Assembly: GCA_964619535.1 (NCBI GenBank)
Contig: CAZUEX010000013.1
Coordinates: forward strand, 37,137 to 101,136
Direction of reading: 5' to 3'
DNA length: 64,000 nt
Source: Leptonema sp964619535
GTDB taxonomy: Bacteria; Spirochaetota; Leptospiria; Leptospirales; Leptonemataceae
Part shown: piece by piece, positions 9,501-16,445 of the stretch
Layout of the letters: the number at the start of each line of letters is the position of its first letter
Numbering within the stretch: position 1 is the first letter of the stretch
Program-made: the position numbers and the translations under genes
Notes under the pieces: model-generated
Seen by the model: the letters and a program-made list of their open reading frames with translations, nothing else
Databases searched by the model: none
Told to the model about the DNA's origin: nothing

Positions 9501-9774
9501 AGAGCAGGTTTACAAGGTCGGTGTTCACCCGAATCGATCCCTCTCGAACCTTCTGAAACAGGTCTTCCATCTTATGGGCCAGACGCGAAAGGGTATCAAG
9601 CCCCACAAAGGCTGCGGATGATTTCAGGGTATGAGCCGAACGAAAGATCTCATTGATGATCTCAGGATCAGAATGGTCCTTTTCGAGCTGTAGAAGGTTG
9701 GTATTCAGGTTTTCGATATGTTCGGCCGCTTCATCCAGGAAGAGCTCTGTATATCGCTCTTTATTGCCGCTCAT
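6547..9774 (-). CDS. cheA: Chemotaxis histidine kinase CheA fused to a CheC-like domain
   Basis: At 1075 residues this is far longer than usual CheA (about 650-750). Order: Hpt domain (1-125, phospho-His48 in SAHTLKSSAAF), Pro/Glu-rich linker (130-180), P2-like domain (about 195-290), dimerisation helices (about 302-390), HATPase (about 395-555; N box HLIRNALDHG, then DDGRGLN and GRGVGMNVV), CheW-like domain (about 557-695), an Ala/Pro/Glu linker of about 180 residues, and a C-terminal CheC/CheX-like domain (about 880-1075). In the latter the second phosphatase helix keeps E988-x-x-N991, whereas the first has Ser in place of Glu (S888-V-I-N891). It overlaps cheW and cheB by four bases each. 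Confidence 0.93.
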   Translation of the reverse strand: MSGNKERYTELFLDEAAEHIENLNTNLLQLEKDHSDPEIINEIFRSAHTLKSSAAFVGLDTLSRLAHKMEDLFQKVREGSIRVNTDLVNLLFASLDRIKQAVAVIQNGEMPDDTYADLIQQIEEFHGLEQPAAQAEAPGTPDPQPEAEPTPEPEPESKAESGSMQEETAEEKPIPQLQLNAEQEAELKRLAGKSPAYQGYVSIDEDAPMKNMRFLLLLNKLGRIGTVYMSNPTVKELEEGAGVNYLQFIFFGDEKKDNLIKACQVDMVEEVHLAAIDLQDHDTRTAQVERKTNLHLQDTHLKTRNIKVSSEKIDYLLNNVGELVITNSGLLKIYEDLLNEFGESTLLGELKSRIDQAGRIARDLQTGIMKTRMIPIGIVFQRFNRPVRDMALSLGKEIELHIEGEDTELDKNIIDALNDPLLHLIRNALDHGIESKEERLKAGKDPIGNVTLKAYQSGNSIYVEIRDDGRGLNREKILDKAIKQGLVPAGSTPSDEEIYNMIFLPGFSTAKQVSDLSGRGVGMNVVRKMVSEFKGTVQIQNTPGQGSAFILTFPLTLAIISAILVRVQNEDYAFPLSDVVETIRISRSEITRLQGKSIINLRNEIVPVFSLGQLMGIPDSGQEEEFPVVIASVSGRKIGYIVDHMIGKKEIVIKSLEQNYRRVDGLIGACLMGDGSIVMVLDVHSLMEIASKSATAEKNDRSEVVLQAIRRYNDRVKELAWSGRKLRRREHGARHVNAIRPEAGESGDVTSASSHPSQTEAQDRQEVAVAAPPAEPAAEAGPAQPEVAAEVSQPEAVAADAVEVGTVESPEAATAEVSADSPVAENSETVLSRLDEAPAVIGEEQIQQSIASFQQEKVERLDQGLRIFSAGESEPEELDEGDYNRLYSVINTGMINGGLVLSQLLGVSVEVTVPEFQTIQYSDLQTYLPETDLIGVFLETEGDFYALLMLVFDEETGYNAAGELMGISVQDRNKHAMNIEDVQSVLSELTNIVGSSLLNEMANRTGLAITPTVPHFVHGKAKDLLAYIDEKEKPDRDSRFIYISTDFLREDTELLGRMFMLPNRPELMDLVNRIR

Positions 9775-10301
9775 AGAACACCGCCTTCTTCAAGCATGTC
9801 TGTCTCTTTTTCAGGCAGACGATCACGAAATAGTAATGCAAGATTGAAAATCAGGAAGATAAAATCATCGGTGCGGCCCACACCGCTCAGATACTCCTGT
9901 GAAAAGCCCCGCAGCTCTGCCCCTTCAATACTGGACTCTTTCAGGGCAACCACCTCTACCACGGAATCCACAAGCAATCCCATACTCTTCTCGTTCACCG
10001 AACAAACAACGATCCGGCTTGTGGGATGCAGCTCCGCATATTCATTGCCCAGGGTTTTCCGGACATCGAGAACGGGAATGATATTGCCACGCAGGTTTAT
10101 TACACCGAGCACCTCTTCTTCTACGTTGGGCAGCCTTGTTACAGGCAGGGGCTTCAGTATTTCGTGGATCTGCAGCAGATCCACTCCGTACAGGCCTTCT
10201 CCACATCGAAAAACGAGGAACTGCGCCTCGGCTTCCGTGGAGACGCTGTCGTCATCGACGTCTTCATTCCAGGCAATGGCATTGAGAGAATTCTCGGGCA
10301 T
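9771..10301 (-). CDS. cheW: Chemotaxis coupling protein CheW
   Basis: A 176-residue CheW that bridges chemoreceptors and CheA. The CheW fold spans about residues 27-165 with the usual signature VLGVINLRGNIIPVLDVR. Residues 1-26 are an acidic extension and the C-terminus is also acidic (PEKETDMLEEGG). It starts five bases after the stop of the cyclo-ligase gene and ends in a four-base overlap with cheA, so it is expressed from the upstream operon. Confidence 0.93.
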   Translation of the reverse strand: MPENSLNAIAWNEDVDDDSVSTEAEAQFLVFRCGEGLYGVDLLQIHEILKPLPVTRLPNVEEEVLGVINLRGNIIPVLDVRKTLGNEYAELHPTSRIVVCSVNEKSMGLLVDSVVEVVALKESSIEGAELRGFSQEYLSGVGRTDDFIFLIFNLALLFRDRLPEKETDMLEEGGVL

Positions 10302-10306
10302 ATTCG

Positions 10307-10867
10307 TTATTCCACGGTTCCAGTATCGGTTACGAGCTCATCCAGTTTTATATCATGGGACTGTTCTGGGAAGTCAATTTCAACCAGTTCGACGGGCAAT
10401 ACGGACACTTTACGACAGCGAGCCGAATAGAAAGAGAAATATCGGTCAAAAAAGCCACCACCACGTCCAAGCCGAAAACGACGTGAATTGCAGGCAAGTG
10501 CCGGTACAAGCATCAGGGATTCCTGATCGGGTACGGCCACGCTGCTGGATTGTGGCTCGGCAATGCCAAACCGACCGGGCTTTAGCTCTGCGGTGCGGCC
10601 ACCTGCCCTGTAGGCCATGAATTCCATCTGATCTTCCCGAATCACCGGCAGAAAAAGATCACAGCCCAGGGCCTCAACATGCGACAGCAGATTCAGCTCA
10701 TCACCAAACGGGGCCGTTAGAAAGATACGACTGCAGCCTCGATCCAGATAGTGGCGAATCCGTTGTATGGCCTTCTCTTCCAGGCCCTGCCTGCGCTCTG
10801 CGTTCAGGCCAGACCAGATGTCCCTGGCATACCGACGCGCTTCATCTTTGTTCGAAAAGCTCTTCAT
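10307..10867 (-). CDS. fau: 5-formyltetrahydrofolate cyclo-ligase
   Basis: Converts 5-formyl-THF to 5,10-methenyl-THF using ATP. The family signature LGRGGGFFDRYF is present near the C-terminus. The open frame reaches back to 11047, but I place the start at ATG 10867 (186 residues, the normal family length): it has AAAGGGTGG directly upstream, the family's basic start (KDEARRYARDIWSGLNAERR) follows at once, and the extra 60 codons carry no family similarity and overlap a candidate 6S RNA. Many bacteria have the same order zapA, 6S RNA, cyclo-ligase. It is followed five bases later by cheW. Confidence 0.88.
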   Translation of the reverse strand: MKSFSNKDEARRYARDIWSGLNAERRQGLEEKAIQRIRHYLDRGCSRIFLTAPFGDELNLLSHVEALGCDLFLPVIREDQMEFMAYRAGGRTAELKPGRFGIAEPQSSSVAVPDQESLMLVPALACNSRRFRLGRGGGFFDRYFSFYSARCRKVSVLPVELVEIDFPEQSHDIKLDELVTDTGTVE

Positions 10868-10903
10868 CTGCCACCCTTTCAGGACATCGCGCACTTGACA
10901 TTG

Positions 10904-11083
10904 GCCGTAACATGCGTAGATTGGAATGGGGTTCTGCCTCGCTCGTGCTGCTTTTTCCGGACCGTAAAGAATTCCAGAGGGATCTCGCGTTCGGTCGATG
11001 ATATCAGGCTCTGCGGAGTAGGTAGATTCGGTCGGTAGAGAACCCACCTATGCAATAGGTCCCCGGGAATTTCAAATAACGGC
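10904..11083 (-). ncRNA. ssrS: Candidate 6S RNA between zapA and the cyclo-ligase gene
   Basis: The 235-base stretch between zapA and the cyclo-ligase start can fold as one long irregular rod of about 180 nt. Pairings seen: ends GCCGU (11083-11079) with ACGGC (10908-10904); UGCAUAGGU with AUCUACGCA (one mismatch) and GGGUUCU with AGAACCC; then a large asymmetric bubble; CCGACCG with CGGUCCGG (one bulge); CAGAG with CUCUG near the tip. Length, rod shape with central bubble, and gene order all fit 6S RNA, which binds the RNA polymerase holoenzyme. No clear promoter is seen in the end of zapA, and I made no covariance test. Confidence 0.4.
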
Positions 11084-11084
11084 G

Positions 11085-11102
11085 AAGGCGGTTCCCCGCC
11101 TT
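11085..11102 (-). other. Stable hairpin directly after zapA
   Basis: AAGGCGG-GGAA-CCGCCTT in the RNA, a 7-bp stem with a 4-nt loop, begins right after the zapA stop codon and ends two bases before the candidate 6S RNA. The tract after it (CGCCGUUAUUU) is only weakly U-rich, so it may be a partial terminator or a processing boundary. Confidence 0.5.
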
Positions 11103-11435
11103 TCAGAAGCTGTCTCCGACAATCCCTTCGTCGAGTAAATCGATCAGATAGCGGGTTTTCTGAACAATGAGATCCTGATCGGGAAGATCTGCCCCCTTTG
11201 TCCCTGTGGACCGCTCCTGCAAAAGCTCATCGGCAAGATTCAATGCCACAAGGGTTGCAAGCTTTGTGCGCGAAAGCCCTGGCGCCTGGCTGGCCAGTTC
11301 TCGCATCCGCCGGTCCACCAGGCGCGCAACTTCAGCAATGTATTCCGGATCGGCTCCGTCTCCGCGAACGGTGCAGGGTTCACCGTAGATGTCCACCCGG
11401 ACTCGCGAAACCGTTTCCTTTCCTGATGAGGTCAT
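11103..11435 (-). CDS. zapA: Cell division protein ZapA
   Basis: A 110-residue ZapA, which crosslinks FtsZ protofilaments at the division ring. The N-terminal globular part (VRVDIYGEPCTVRGDG, then DPEYIAEVARLVDRRMRELA) and the following helix (LATLVALNLADELLQE) match the family; the C-terminal helix is short. It overlaps the upstream coiled-coil gene by four bases, which supports a shared role in division. Confidence 0.88.
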   Translation of the reverse strand: MTSSGKETVSRVRVDIYGEPCTVRGDGADPEYIAEVARLVDRRMRELASQAPGLSRTKLATLVALNLADELLQERSTGTKGADLPDQDLIVQKTRYLIDLLDEGIVGDSF

Positions 11436-12277
11436 GTGTTTCGGGTATCCTCTTCCACAATTAAGAAATCGTCATCGTCATCCATATCGAAGATGCCGAT
11501 ATCATCATCGTCATCAAGAAGCACATCATCTTCCACCGAGGCAACGCTGCCCTCTTCTGGCGGAGGGGCAAAATCGCCAGCAGGTACGGCAGGAGCGGCT
11601 GCAGCTTCCGCCGGAGCAGGCTCAGCAGCAGCGGCCGGTGCAGGCTGGGCTTCCTGTTCAGGGGCCGCCTCAGCGATCATCTCCACTTCGCCGTCATCGG
11701 CAAAGATGACATCATCGTCCTCATCATCGAGAATGATAATGTCTTCGTCTTCGTCAGCGGCATCCGCCGTCGATGTCTCTGCTTGCTGCGGACCGGCAGC
11801 AGGCGGAGCAGGTGCTGAAGGCTCTAACGGAAGGTCTTCATCCTCCAGAACGACGACCGACTCGTCCTCTTCGACGGCAGTGGTCGACGACACCGGTTCA
11901 TCATCCTCTTTTACGGCAACGTCATCTGCCGCAACAGGGGCGGCCACCGGAGCACTGGAGGCAACGGGCTCAGCAGACATCGCCGGACGCCCTTCTACAT
12001 CAGAAAAACGGGACAGCATCTCGGTGATGCGTTTTTCAAGAACGGCCTCTTTCTCTTTCAGCTCGTTCAACTCCGCCCCCGTGCGGTCCAGCTGCTCTTT
12101 CAGGGATTGTATCGTCTTTTCTTTCTCGTCGAGGGCGACCTTCAGTTCGTCATGTTCCGATCGCAGACGTTCATTTTCCGTCTCGAGACGCGAATTCTCA
12201 GATCGCAGGTCACCAATCAGCTCAAGCGCCCGTACGATGCGGCCCTCAAGTTCATCGAGTTGTTCGAGAGTAATCAT
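11432..12277 (-). CDS. Coiled-coil protein with long acidic tail, ZapB-like candidate
   Basis: A 281-residue protein. Residues 1-95 form an uninterrupted coiled coil (LEQLDELEGRIVRALELIGD and following heptads), like the short division factor ZapB. Residues 100-281 are low-complexity, Ala/Pro/Glu/Asp-rich with several acidic clusters (EDEDLPLEP, DEDEDIIILDDEDDD) and end in an Asp-rich segment. A good AAGGAG site precedes the ATG. The four-base overlap with zapA suggests co-translation, and E. coli ZapB binds ZapA, so a division role is inferred. No sequence signature proves it. Confidence 0.7.
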   Translation of the reverse strand: MITLEQLDELEGRIVRALELIGDLRSENSRLETENERLRSEHDELKVALDEKEKTIQSLKEQLDRTGAELNELKEKEAVLEKRITEMLSRFSDVEGRPAMSAEPVASSAPVAAPVAADDVAVKEDDEPVSSTTAVEEDESVVVLEDEDLPLEPSAPAPPAAGPQQAETSTADAADEDEDIIILDDEDDDVIFADDGEVEMIAEAAPEQEAQPAPAAAAEPAPAEAAAAPAVPAGDFAPPPEEGSVASVEDDVLLDDDDDIGIFDMDDDDDFLIVEEDTRNT

Positions 12278-12387
12278 TGCAGCTCCTTGAAATGTTCCCG
12301 AAAGGGAGGAGAGGTTTTGATTACATTAACGGCACTCTGTCCAGAAACAAGTAGATTTTTTCGCAATGGCGGAGTCTGCCGTACATC

Positions 12388-12409
12388 AAAAAAGGGGGCC
12401 AGGGCCCCC
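12388..12409 (-). terminator. Rho-independent terminator after rplT
   Basis: A GC-rich hairpin (GGGGGC 12394-12399 with GCCCCC 12404-12409) followed by six U in the RNA (plus-strand A-run 12388-12393), 26 bases after the rplT stop. It separates the ribosomal operon from the zapB-like/zapA/che operon. Confidence 0.88.
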
Positions 12410-12435
12410 TTCTCTGCATCGCTATCCGGACGTGA

Positions 12436-12783
12436 TCAGCCTTTTTTTACTTCTTCGACGACCGCTGAAAAGGCAGCCGGATCGATGACAGCCAGATCGG
12501 CCAGCATCTTGCGGTTCAGCTGAACACCCGATTTAGACAGCATGTATACAAATCGTGAATACGAAAGGCCGTGCGGACGGACTGCTGCATTGATACGCAG
12601 GATCCACAGGCTTCTCATCTGTCGCTTTTTCTGCTTGCGACCGACAAAGCCATTGTGGCCGGCATGAAGCAGTGCCGTTTTCGCAATTCGGTAAAGCCTG
12701 TGACGGGCTCCACGAAAGCCTTTTGCGGCTTTCAGCACGCGCTTGCGTCGATTTCGATGTACGATTCCGTTCTTCGTTCTCAT
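12436..12783 (-). CDS. rplT: 50S ribosomal protein L20
   Basis: A 115-residue L20, an early 23S rRNA-binding assembly protein. The basic N-terminal helix (RRKRVLKAAKGFRGARHRLY) and the conserved C-terminal segment (LSKSGVQLNRKMLADLAV) are full length. It is the last gene of infC-rpmI-rplT, 18 bases after rpmI, and is followed by a strong terminator. In other bacteria L20 represses this operon. Confidence 0.97.
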   Translation of the reverse strand: MRTKNGIVHRNRRKRVLKAAKGFRGARHRLYRIAKTALLHAGHNGFVGRKQKKRQMRSLWILRINAAVRPHGLSYSRFVYMLSKSGVQLNRKMLADLAVIDPAAFSAVVEEVKKG

Positions 12784-12801
12784 TGTCTGCCTGTATTACT
12801 A

Positions 12802-12999
12802 TCAGGAATAGGGAAGTAGCCGCTTAATCTCGGCCAGATTCGTTTCATGAATCATGCCACCCTGCGCCAGACGACGCAGCCGTTTCGGGCTTTTCTTTGT
12901 CAGGATATGGTTCTTGAAGGCACCTGCCTTCTTTACCTTTCCGGTTGCCGTTACCCGGAACCGTTTTGCAGCCGAACGTTTTGTTTTAATCTTTGGCAT
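12802..12999 (-). CDS. rpmI: 50S ribosomal protein L35
   Basis: A 65-residue L35 with the usual start PKIKTKRSAAKRFRVTATGK and the basic KNHILTKKSPKRLRRL segment. It sits between infC (33-base gap) and rplT (18-base gap), the classic arrangement. Confidence 0.97.
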   Translation of the reverse strand: MPKIKTKRSAAKRFRVTATGKVKKAGAFKNHILTKKSPKRLRRLAQGGMIHETNLAEIKRLLPYS

Positions 13000-13032
13000 G
13001 GTTCTATTCCGATAGATTTCAATGGTAAAGGA

Positions 13033-13686
13033 TCAATCCAGATTCTGTGCAGGCCCTGCTGGATCAACTGCTTTTTTATCGTTTTTCCCCTGCTGTGCCC
13101 GATCGGCTCCCTTTTTTTCGGCAGCCTTTTCGGCCTTCTTCTTGGCCGCTGCCAGCGGAGCCACAACGCAGACGATCTGCCGTCCATCCATACGGGGCGG
13201 TGATTCCGGCGAAGCAAGCGAGGACACATCTTTGAGGAAGCGCTGTACCAGGGCCATACCGATCTCGGGGTGAGCGATCTCACGACCACGGAAACGCAGG
13301 GACACCTTCACCTTATCGCCATCTTCGAGGAACTCAACGGCACGCTTCCGTTTGATCTCGTAGTCATGGTCGCCGATCTTCGGCTTGAATTTGATCTCTT
13401 TGATCTCTACAGTGTGCTGATTCTTTGCCTGAAGCTTTTTCTTCTTCTGCTGGTCGAAGCGCCACTTACCGAAATCGATAATCTTGCAGACCGGCGGATC
13501 CTGACCTGCTGACACCTCAACAAGATCCAGGCCAGAATCCTCGGCAAGCCGGATGGCCTCCCTTGTATCCATCAACTCGATACCTTTTCCGTCGATCACC
13601 ACGCGCACCTTGGGGCTCGAGATCTGCCTGTTAATACGCGGGAGCTTTTCTATCTCCCTTCGGGGGGTATGAAATCGTCTTGCCAT
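13033..13686 (-). CDS. infC: Translation initiation factor IF-3
   Basis: A 217-residue IF-3. Domain N (about 17-85) has PRINRQISSPKVRVVI and LVEVSAGQDPPVCKI; domain C (about 95-180) includes VKVSLRFRGREIAHPEIG. It carries a C-terminal extension of about 35 residues rich in Lys and Ala (AKKKAEKAAEKKGADRAQQ) not found in the short enteric protein. The start is a normal ATG with AAGGAGA nine bases upstream, not the rare AUU used in E. coli, so initiator-codon autoregulation is not indicated. Confidence 0.95.
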   Translation of the reverse strand: MARRFHTPRREIEKLPRINRQISSPKVRVVIDGKGIELMDTREAIRLAEDSGLDLVEVSAGQDPPVCKIIDFGKWRFDQQKKKKLQAKNQHTVEIKEIKFKPKIGDHDYEIKRKRAVEFLEDGDKVKVSLRFRGREIAHPEIGMALVQRFLKDVSSLASPESPPRMDGRQIVCVVAPLAAAKKKAEKAAEKKGADRAQQGKNDKKAVDPAGPAQNLD

Positions 13687-13760
13687 CCAGTCTCCTTAGC
13701 TGTGCCGTTTTACAGGGTTGGCTTTGCCAACCTTTACGGTCTTAACATAAAAATTAACAT
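13687..13760 (-). promoter_or_regulatory. infC operon leader with hairpin and direct repeat
   Basis: The leader has a perfect 7-bp hairpin (GGTTGGC-AAA-GCCAACC in the RNA, 13716-13732) framed by CCGT and ACGG that can extend it, ending just before the infC ribosome site. Further upstream ATGTTAA is repeated after a 5-base spacer (13742-13748 and 13754-13760, 12-bp period). An L20-responsive element is possible; no attenuator U-run is present. Confidence 0.35.
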
Positions 13761-13815
13761 TGTTCTCGCAGATGCAAGCATAATTCCTTTTCATGCTTTT
13801 CTGCTTTTCGGCGGA

Positions 13816-15072
13816 TCAATCCAGCCGGAAATCCTTCATCGGGAAGGCCTTGCAGAGCTCCTGCACGCCGTCCGAAACCTTCTTGATATTCTCCTGATCG
13901 GAGGGCGCTTCCAGCAGATCACAGATCAGGTTGCCAACCCGTCGGAACTCATCCTCACGGAAACCACGCGTGGTCAGGGCCGGAGAGCCGAAACGCACAC
14001 CACTGGCCACCGCAGGAGGATTCGGATCAAAAGGAATGGTGTTCTTATTGGCTGTAATACCGGCATGATGCAATGCGTCGGCCGCAACAGCTCCCGTCAA
14101 ACCTCGGGAAAATACGTTCAGAAGAACGATGTGGTTATCCGTTCCTCCACTGACCACACTGAAGCCCCGTGAAAGGAACACCTCTGCCAGCACCTTTGCA
14201 TTGGCCTTCACCTGTTTGATATAGTCCCTGTATTCCGGTTTCAGGGCCTCGCCGAAGGCCACAGCCTTGGCAGCAATCACATGCATCAACGGTCCTCCCT
14301 GGATGCCAGGGAATACACGACTGTTCAGGGTCTTTCCACGATCCATGTCGTCGGTCAAAATCAGGCCGCCTCTTGGGCCACGCAGGGTCTTATGAGTCGT
14401 CGTCGTTACATAGTGGGCTACACCGACAGGGTTGGGATGCTCTCCAACGGCCACCAGCCCGGCAATGTGGGCAATATCGGCCATAAGGACAGCACCGACC
14501 TCGTCGGCAATCTCTCGAAAGCGATCGAACTCAAGAACCCGGGGATAGGCAGAAAACCCTGCAATGATCATCTTCGGCTTATGCTCTCTGGCCAGTTTAC
14601 GCAGGGCGTCAAAGTCAATGCGGTGATCCGATTCCCGCACACCATAGGGGATGGGGCGGTAGATCCGACCGGAAAAGTTCACCTTCGAACCGTGTGTGAG
14701 GTGACCGCCGTGAGAGAGGTCCATACCGAGAAAGTGATCGCCTGGCTCCAGGGCTGCCAGAAAAACCGCTGCATTGGCCTGAGCACCGGAATGCGGCTGC
14801 ACGTTTGCGTAGGCTGCACCGAAAAGCTTTTTTGCGCGCTCCAGGGCAAGGCTTTCCACGGCATCGGCCTGCTCACAGCCATTGTAGTAACGCTTGCCCG
14901 GGTATCCTTCCGCGTATTTGTTCGTAAGGGTTGAGGAGTAGGCCTCCAGGACACTGCGGCTGACGAAGTTTTCCGAGGCAATCATCTCGAGGGAATGCTC
15001 CTGCCGTTCGTCTTCTTTGACCAGGACATCGTAGACATCGGGGTCAGATTCTTTTAAGAAATGCTTCAGCAT
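13816..15072 (-). CDS. glyA: Serine hydroxymethyltransferase
   Basis: PLP enzyme interconverting serine plus THF and glycine plus methylene-THF. The PLP lysine motif TTTTHKTLRGPRGG and the N-terminal EMIASENFVS and GYPGKRYYNGCE motifs are clear. The frame is open back to 15291, but I choose ATG 15072 (418 residues, normal for the family) because AGGAG lies just upstream and the extra 73 codons overlap the end of lplA and show no similarity. It sits in a one-carbon/translation neighbourhood, with the cyclo-ligase a few genes downstream. Confidence 0.96.
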   Translation of the reverse strand: MLKHFLKESDPDVYDVLVKEDERQEHSLEMIASENFVSRSVLEAYSSTLTNKYAEGYPGKRYYNGCEQADAVESLALERAKKLFGAAYANVQPHSGAQANAAVFLAALEPGDHFLGMDLSHGGHLTHGSKVNFSGRIYRPIPYGVRESDHRIDFDALRKLAREHKPKMIIAGFSAYPRVLEFDRFREIADEVGAVLMADIAHIAGLVAVGEHPNPVGVAHYVTTTTHKTLRGPRGGLILTDDMDRGKTLNSRVFPGIQGGPLMHVIAAKAVAFGEALKPEYRDYIKQVKANAKVLAEVFLSRGFSVVSGGTDNHIVLLNVFSRGLTGAVAADALHHAGITANKNTIPFDPNPPAVASGVRFGSPALTTRGFREDEFRRVGNLICDLLEAPSDQENIKKVSDGVQELCKAFPMKDFRLD

Positions 15073-15100
15073 GTGTATCTCCTGTATTATCTGTGCTATG

Positions 15101-15940
15101 TTATCTCTCGATCCCGGCCATGGCAGGTTGCCCATCCAGGATCCAGCTCGAAGAGGCATACATCTGTCTCGTCTTCCTCCGTGCCCGGTCGATAATCTCA
15201 TGCCGGATGGGTTCAGGGCAGAGAGCAGACTCCGTTCCTGCATAGGTCTTAAAATGTGAGAGCAAAGAGTTGTAAAAGCCCGAAAGATCAAAGGTATCTG
15301 GCAGATGCATCAGGAACTCATCATGGGGCCTGCTTTTGCGATAGTCCGGTTCAGCGGGCGGATGATTTAAAAAACGCGAAATAAATGGAATGATGTCCTT
15401 CTGCACAAGCAGGGTACCGTGATGCACAATCATTCCGTACTTCCGAAACTGCGCATTCCCCGATATCTTTTTCTGCCTTCCCTCCGGTTCCAGTACAATA
15501 TCTGACAGTCCTCGCACACCACATTCAATACCCTGTGCATGAAGACTTCGCGTCACCATACCGAGAAAGACCTCATAGGAATGCCGCACGGCATACAGGT
15601 CCCGGTGCATTTCCATGGGCAGGAAAAAGCTGTAATTCACGTTTCCCGGACCATGCAATACCGTTCCTCCACCGGAAATACGTCTGGCAATCATGGGGTG
15701 TCTTTTCCACACCCTTGGATCCATCGTTGGTCGAAACTGCTCGAGGTATTCCGGTCGGATATTCTTACGGGCATTGCAGGTTCTTCCAAGGACGATCGTA
15801 TACGGATTGGACCAGAAGCGAATAAAGCCACTGATGCCAAGTGTTTTGAATCGTTCTCCACAGTACTCCGCAATGGCATCTTCCATGGCCAGAGATAGGT
15901 AGGGATTCCGTATCTTCAGGTCGGGTAATTCAAATATCAT
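15101..15940 (-). CDS. lplA: Lipoate-protein ligase A family protein
   Basis: A 279-residue member of the biotin/lipoate ligase fold (BPL_LplA_LipB). Motifs: RRISGGGTVLHGPGNVNYSF (lipoyl-AMP/acyl binding), KKISGNAQFRKYGMIVHHGTLL with the conserved lysine. It attaches lipoate, or transfers octanoyl, to 2-oxoacid dehydrogenase and glycine-cleavage proteins; scavenging ligase versus octanoyltransferase (LipM-type) cannot be decided here. It overlaps the upstream ATPase-domain gene by four bases and precedes glyA, a plausible link to glycine cleavage. Confidence 0.85.
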   Translation of the reverse strand: MIFELPDLKIRNPYLSLAMEDAIAEYCGERFKTLGISGFIRFWSNPYTIVLGRTCNARKNIRPEYLEQFRPTMDPRVWKRHPMIARRISGGGTVLHGPGNVNYSFFLPMEMHRDLYAVRHSYEVFLGMVTRSLHAQGIECGVRGLSDIVLEPEGRQKKISGNAQFRKYGMIVHHGTLLVQKDIIPFISRFLNHPPAEPDYRKSRPHDEFLMHLPDTFDLSGFYNSLLSHFKTYAGTESALCPEPIRHEIIDRARRKTRQMYASSSWILDGQPAMAGIER

Positions 15941-16434
15941 GACCGGAACCTCTTCTTAACGACAAACAGGGTACCGCGACTATGATCGAAGTAATGATAA
16001 TCCGATAGGGCTGTGATCAGGAACAGACCAAGACCGTTTTCTCTATACTCTGACAGATCCTTGCCTGTCGGTTTTTCGTCTCTTACAGGAGCAAAATCGC
16101 GAAACCTTATTTCAACAAACGTACGAAAGAATAACAGATCAATAAAGATGGCACCGTCGCTTCGTCCGCCGTATGCATGCTTCATAATGTTGGTCAACGC
16201 TTCGCCGGCTATCAGCTTCAGGTCAAAGGCATCGGGCTTTGAACAACCATGCTGCAGACAGAGGCGATAGACAAAGTCTCGCACGGGATGCAGATAGGAT
16301 GGCATGGATGGTATTTGCAGCCGAATACGATCCGAGCTCTCTCTTGAAGGCACATATCCAGTACCTTCAAGGAGGGGGTCATCGGCATTCTCTGCACCTA
16401 TGTCAAACTCTTCTCGCGTCATTACCTCGGGCAC
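15937..16434 (-). CDS. Anti-sigma-factor type serine kinase (RsbW-like HATPase)
   Basis: A 165-residue protein whose residues about 40-160 form a GHKL ATPase domain of the RsbW/SpoIIAB type: N box EALTNIMKHAYGG, G1-like RDFAPVRDEKP, and ENGLGLFLITALSD. The first 35 residues are acidic and non-conserved. Such proteins bind a sigma factor or phosphorylate an STAS anti-anti-sigma factor. No partner gene lies nearby: it sits 11 bases after typA and overlaps lplA. Confidence 0.8.
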   Translation of the reverse strand: MPEVMTREEFDIGAENADDPLLEGTGYVPSRESSDRIRLQIPSMPSYLHPVRDFVYRLCLQHGCSKPDAFDLKLIAGEALTNIMKHAYGGRSDGAIFIDLLFFRTFVEIRFRDFAPVRDEKPTGKDLSEYRENGLGLFLITALSDYHYFDHSRGTLFVVKKRFRS

Positions 16435-16445
16435 CTGTAATCAGG

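Noticed and set aside
10868..11047. 60-codon N-terminal extension of the cyclo-ligase
   Set aside because: The family start and a strong ribosome site lie at 10867; the extension overlaps a structured RNA candidate.
11436..12290. Plus-strand frame of 284 codons, Ser-rich
   Set aside because: A mirror of the Asp/Glu-rich coiled-coil gene: GAT/GAA-rich codons read in reverse give Ser runs.
15073..15291. N-terminal extension of glyA
   Set aside because: Overlaps lplA, lacks similarity to the family, and a strong ribosome site precedes ATG 15072.
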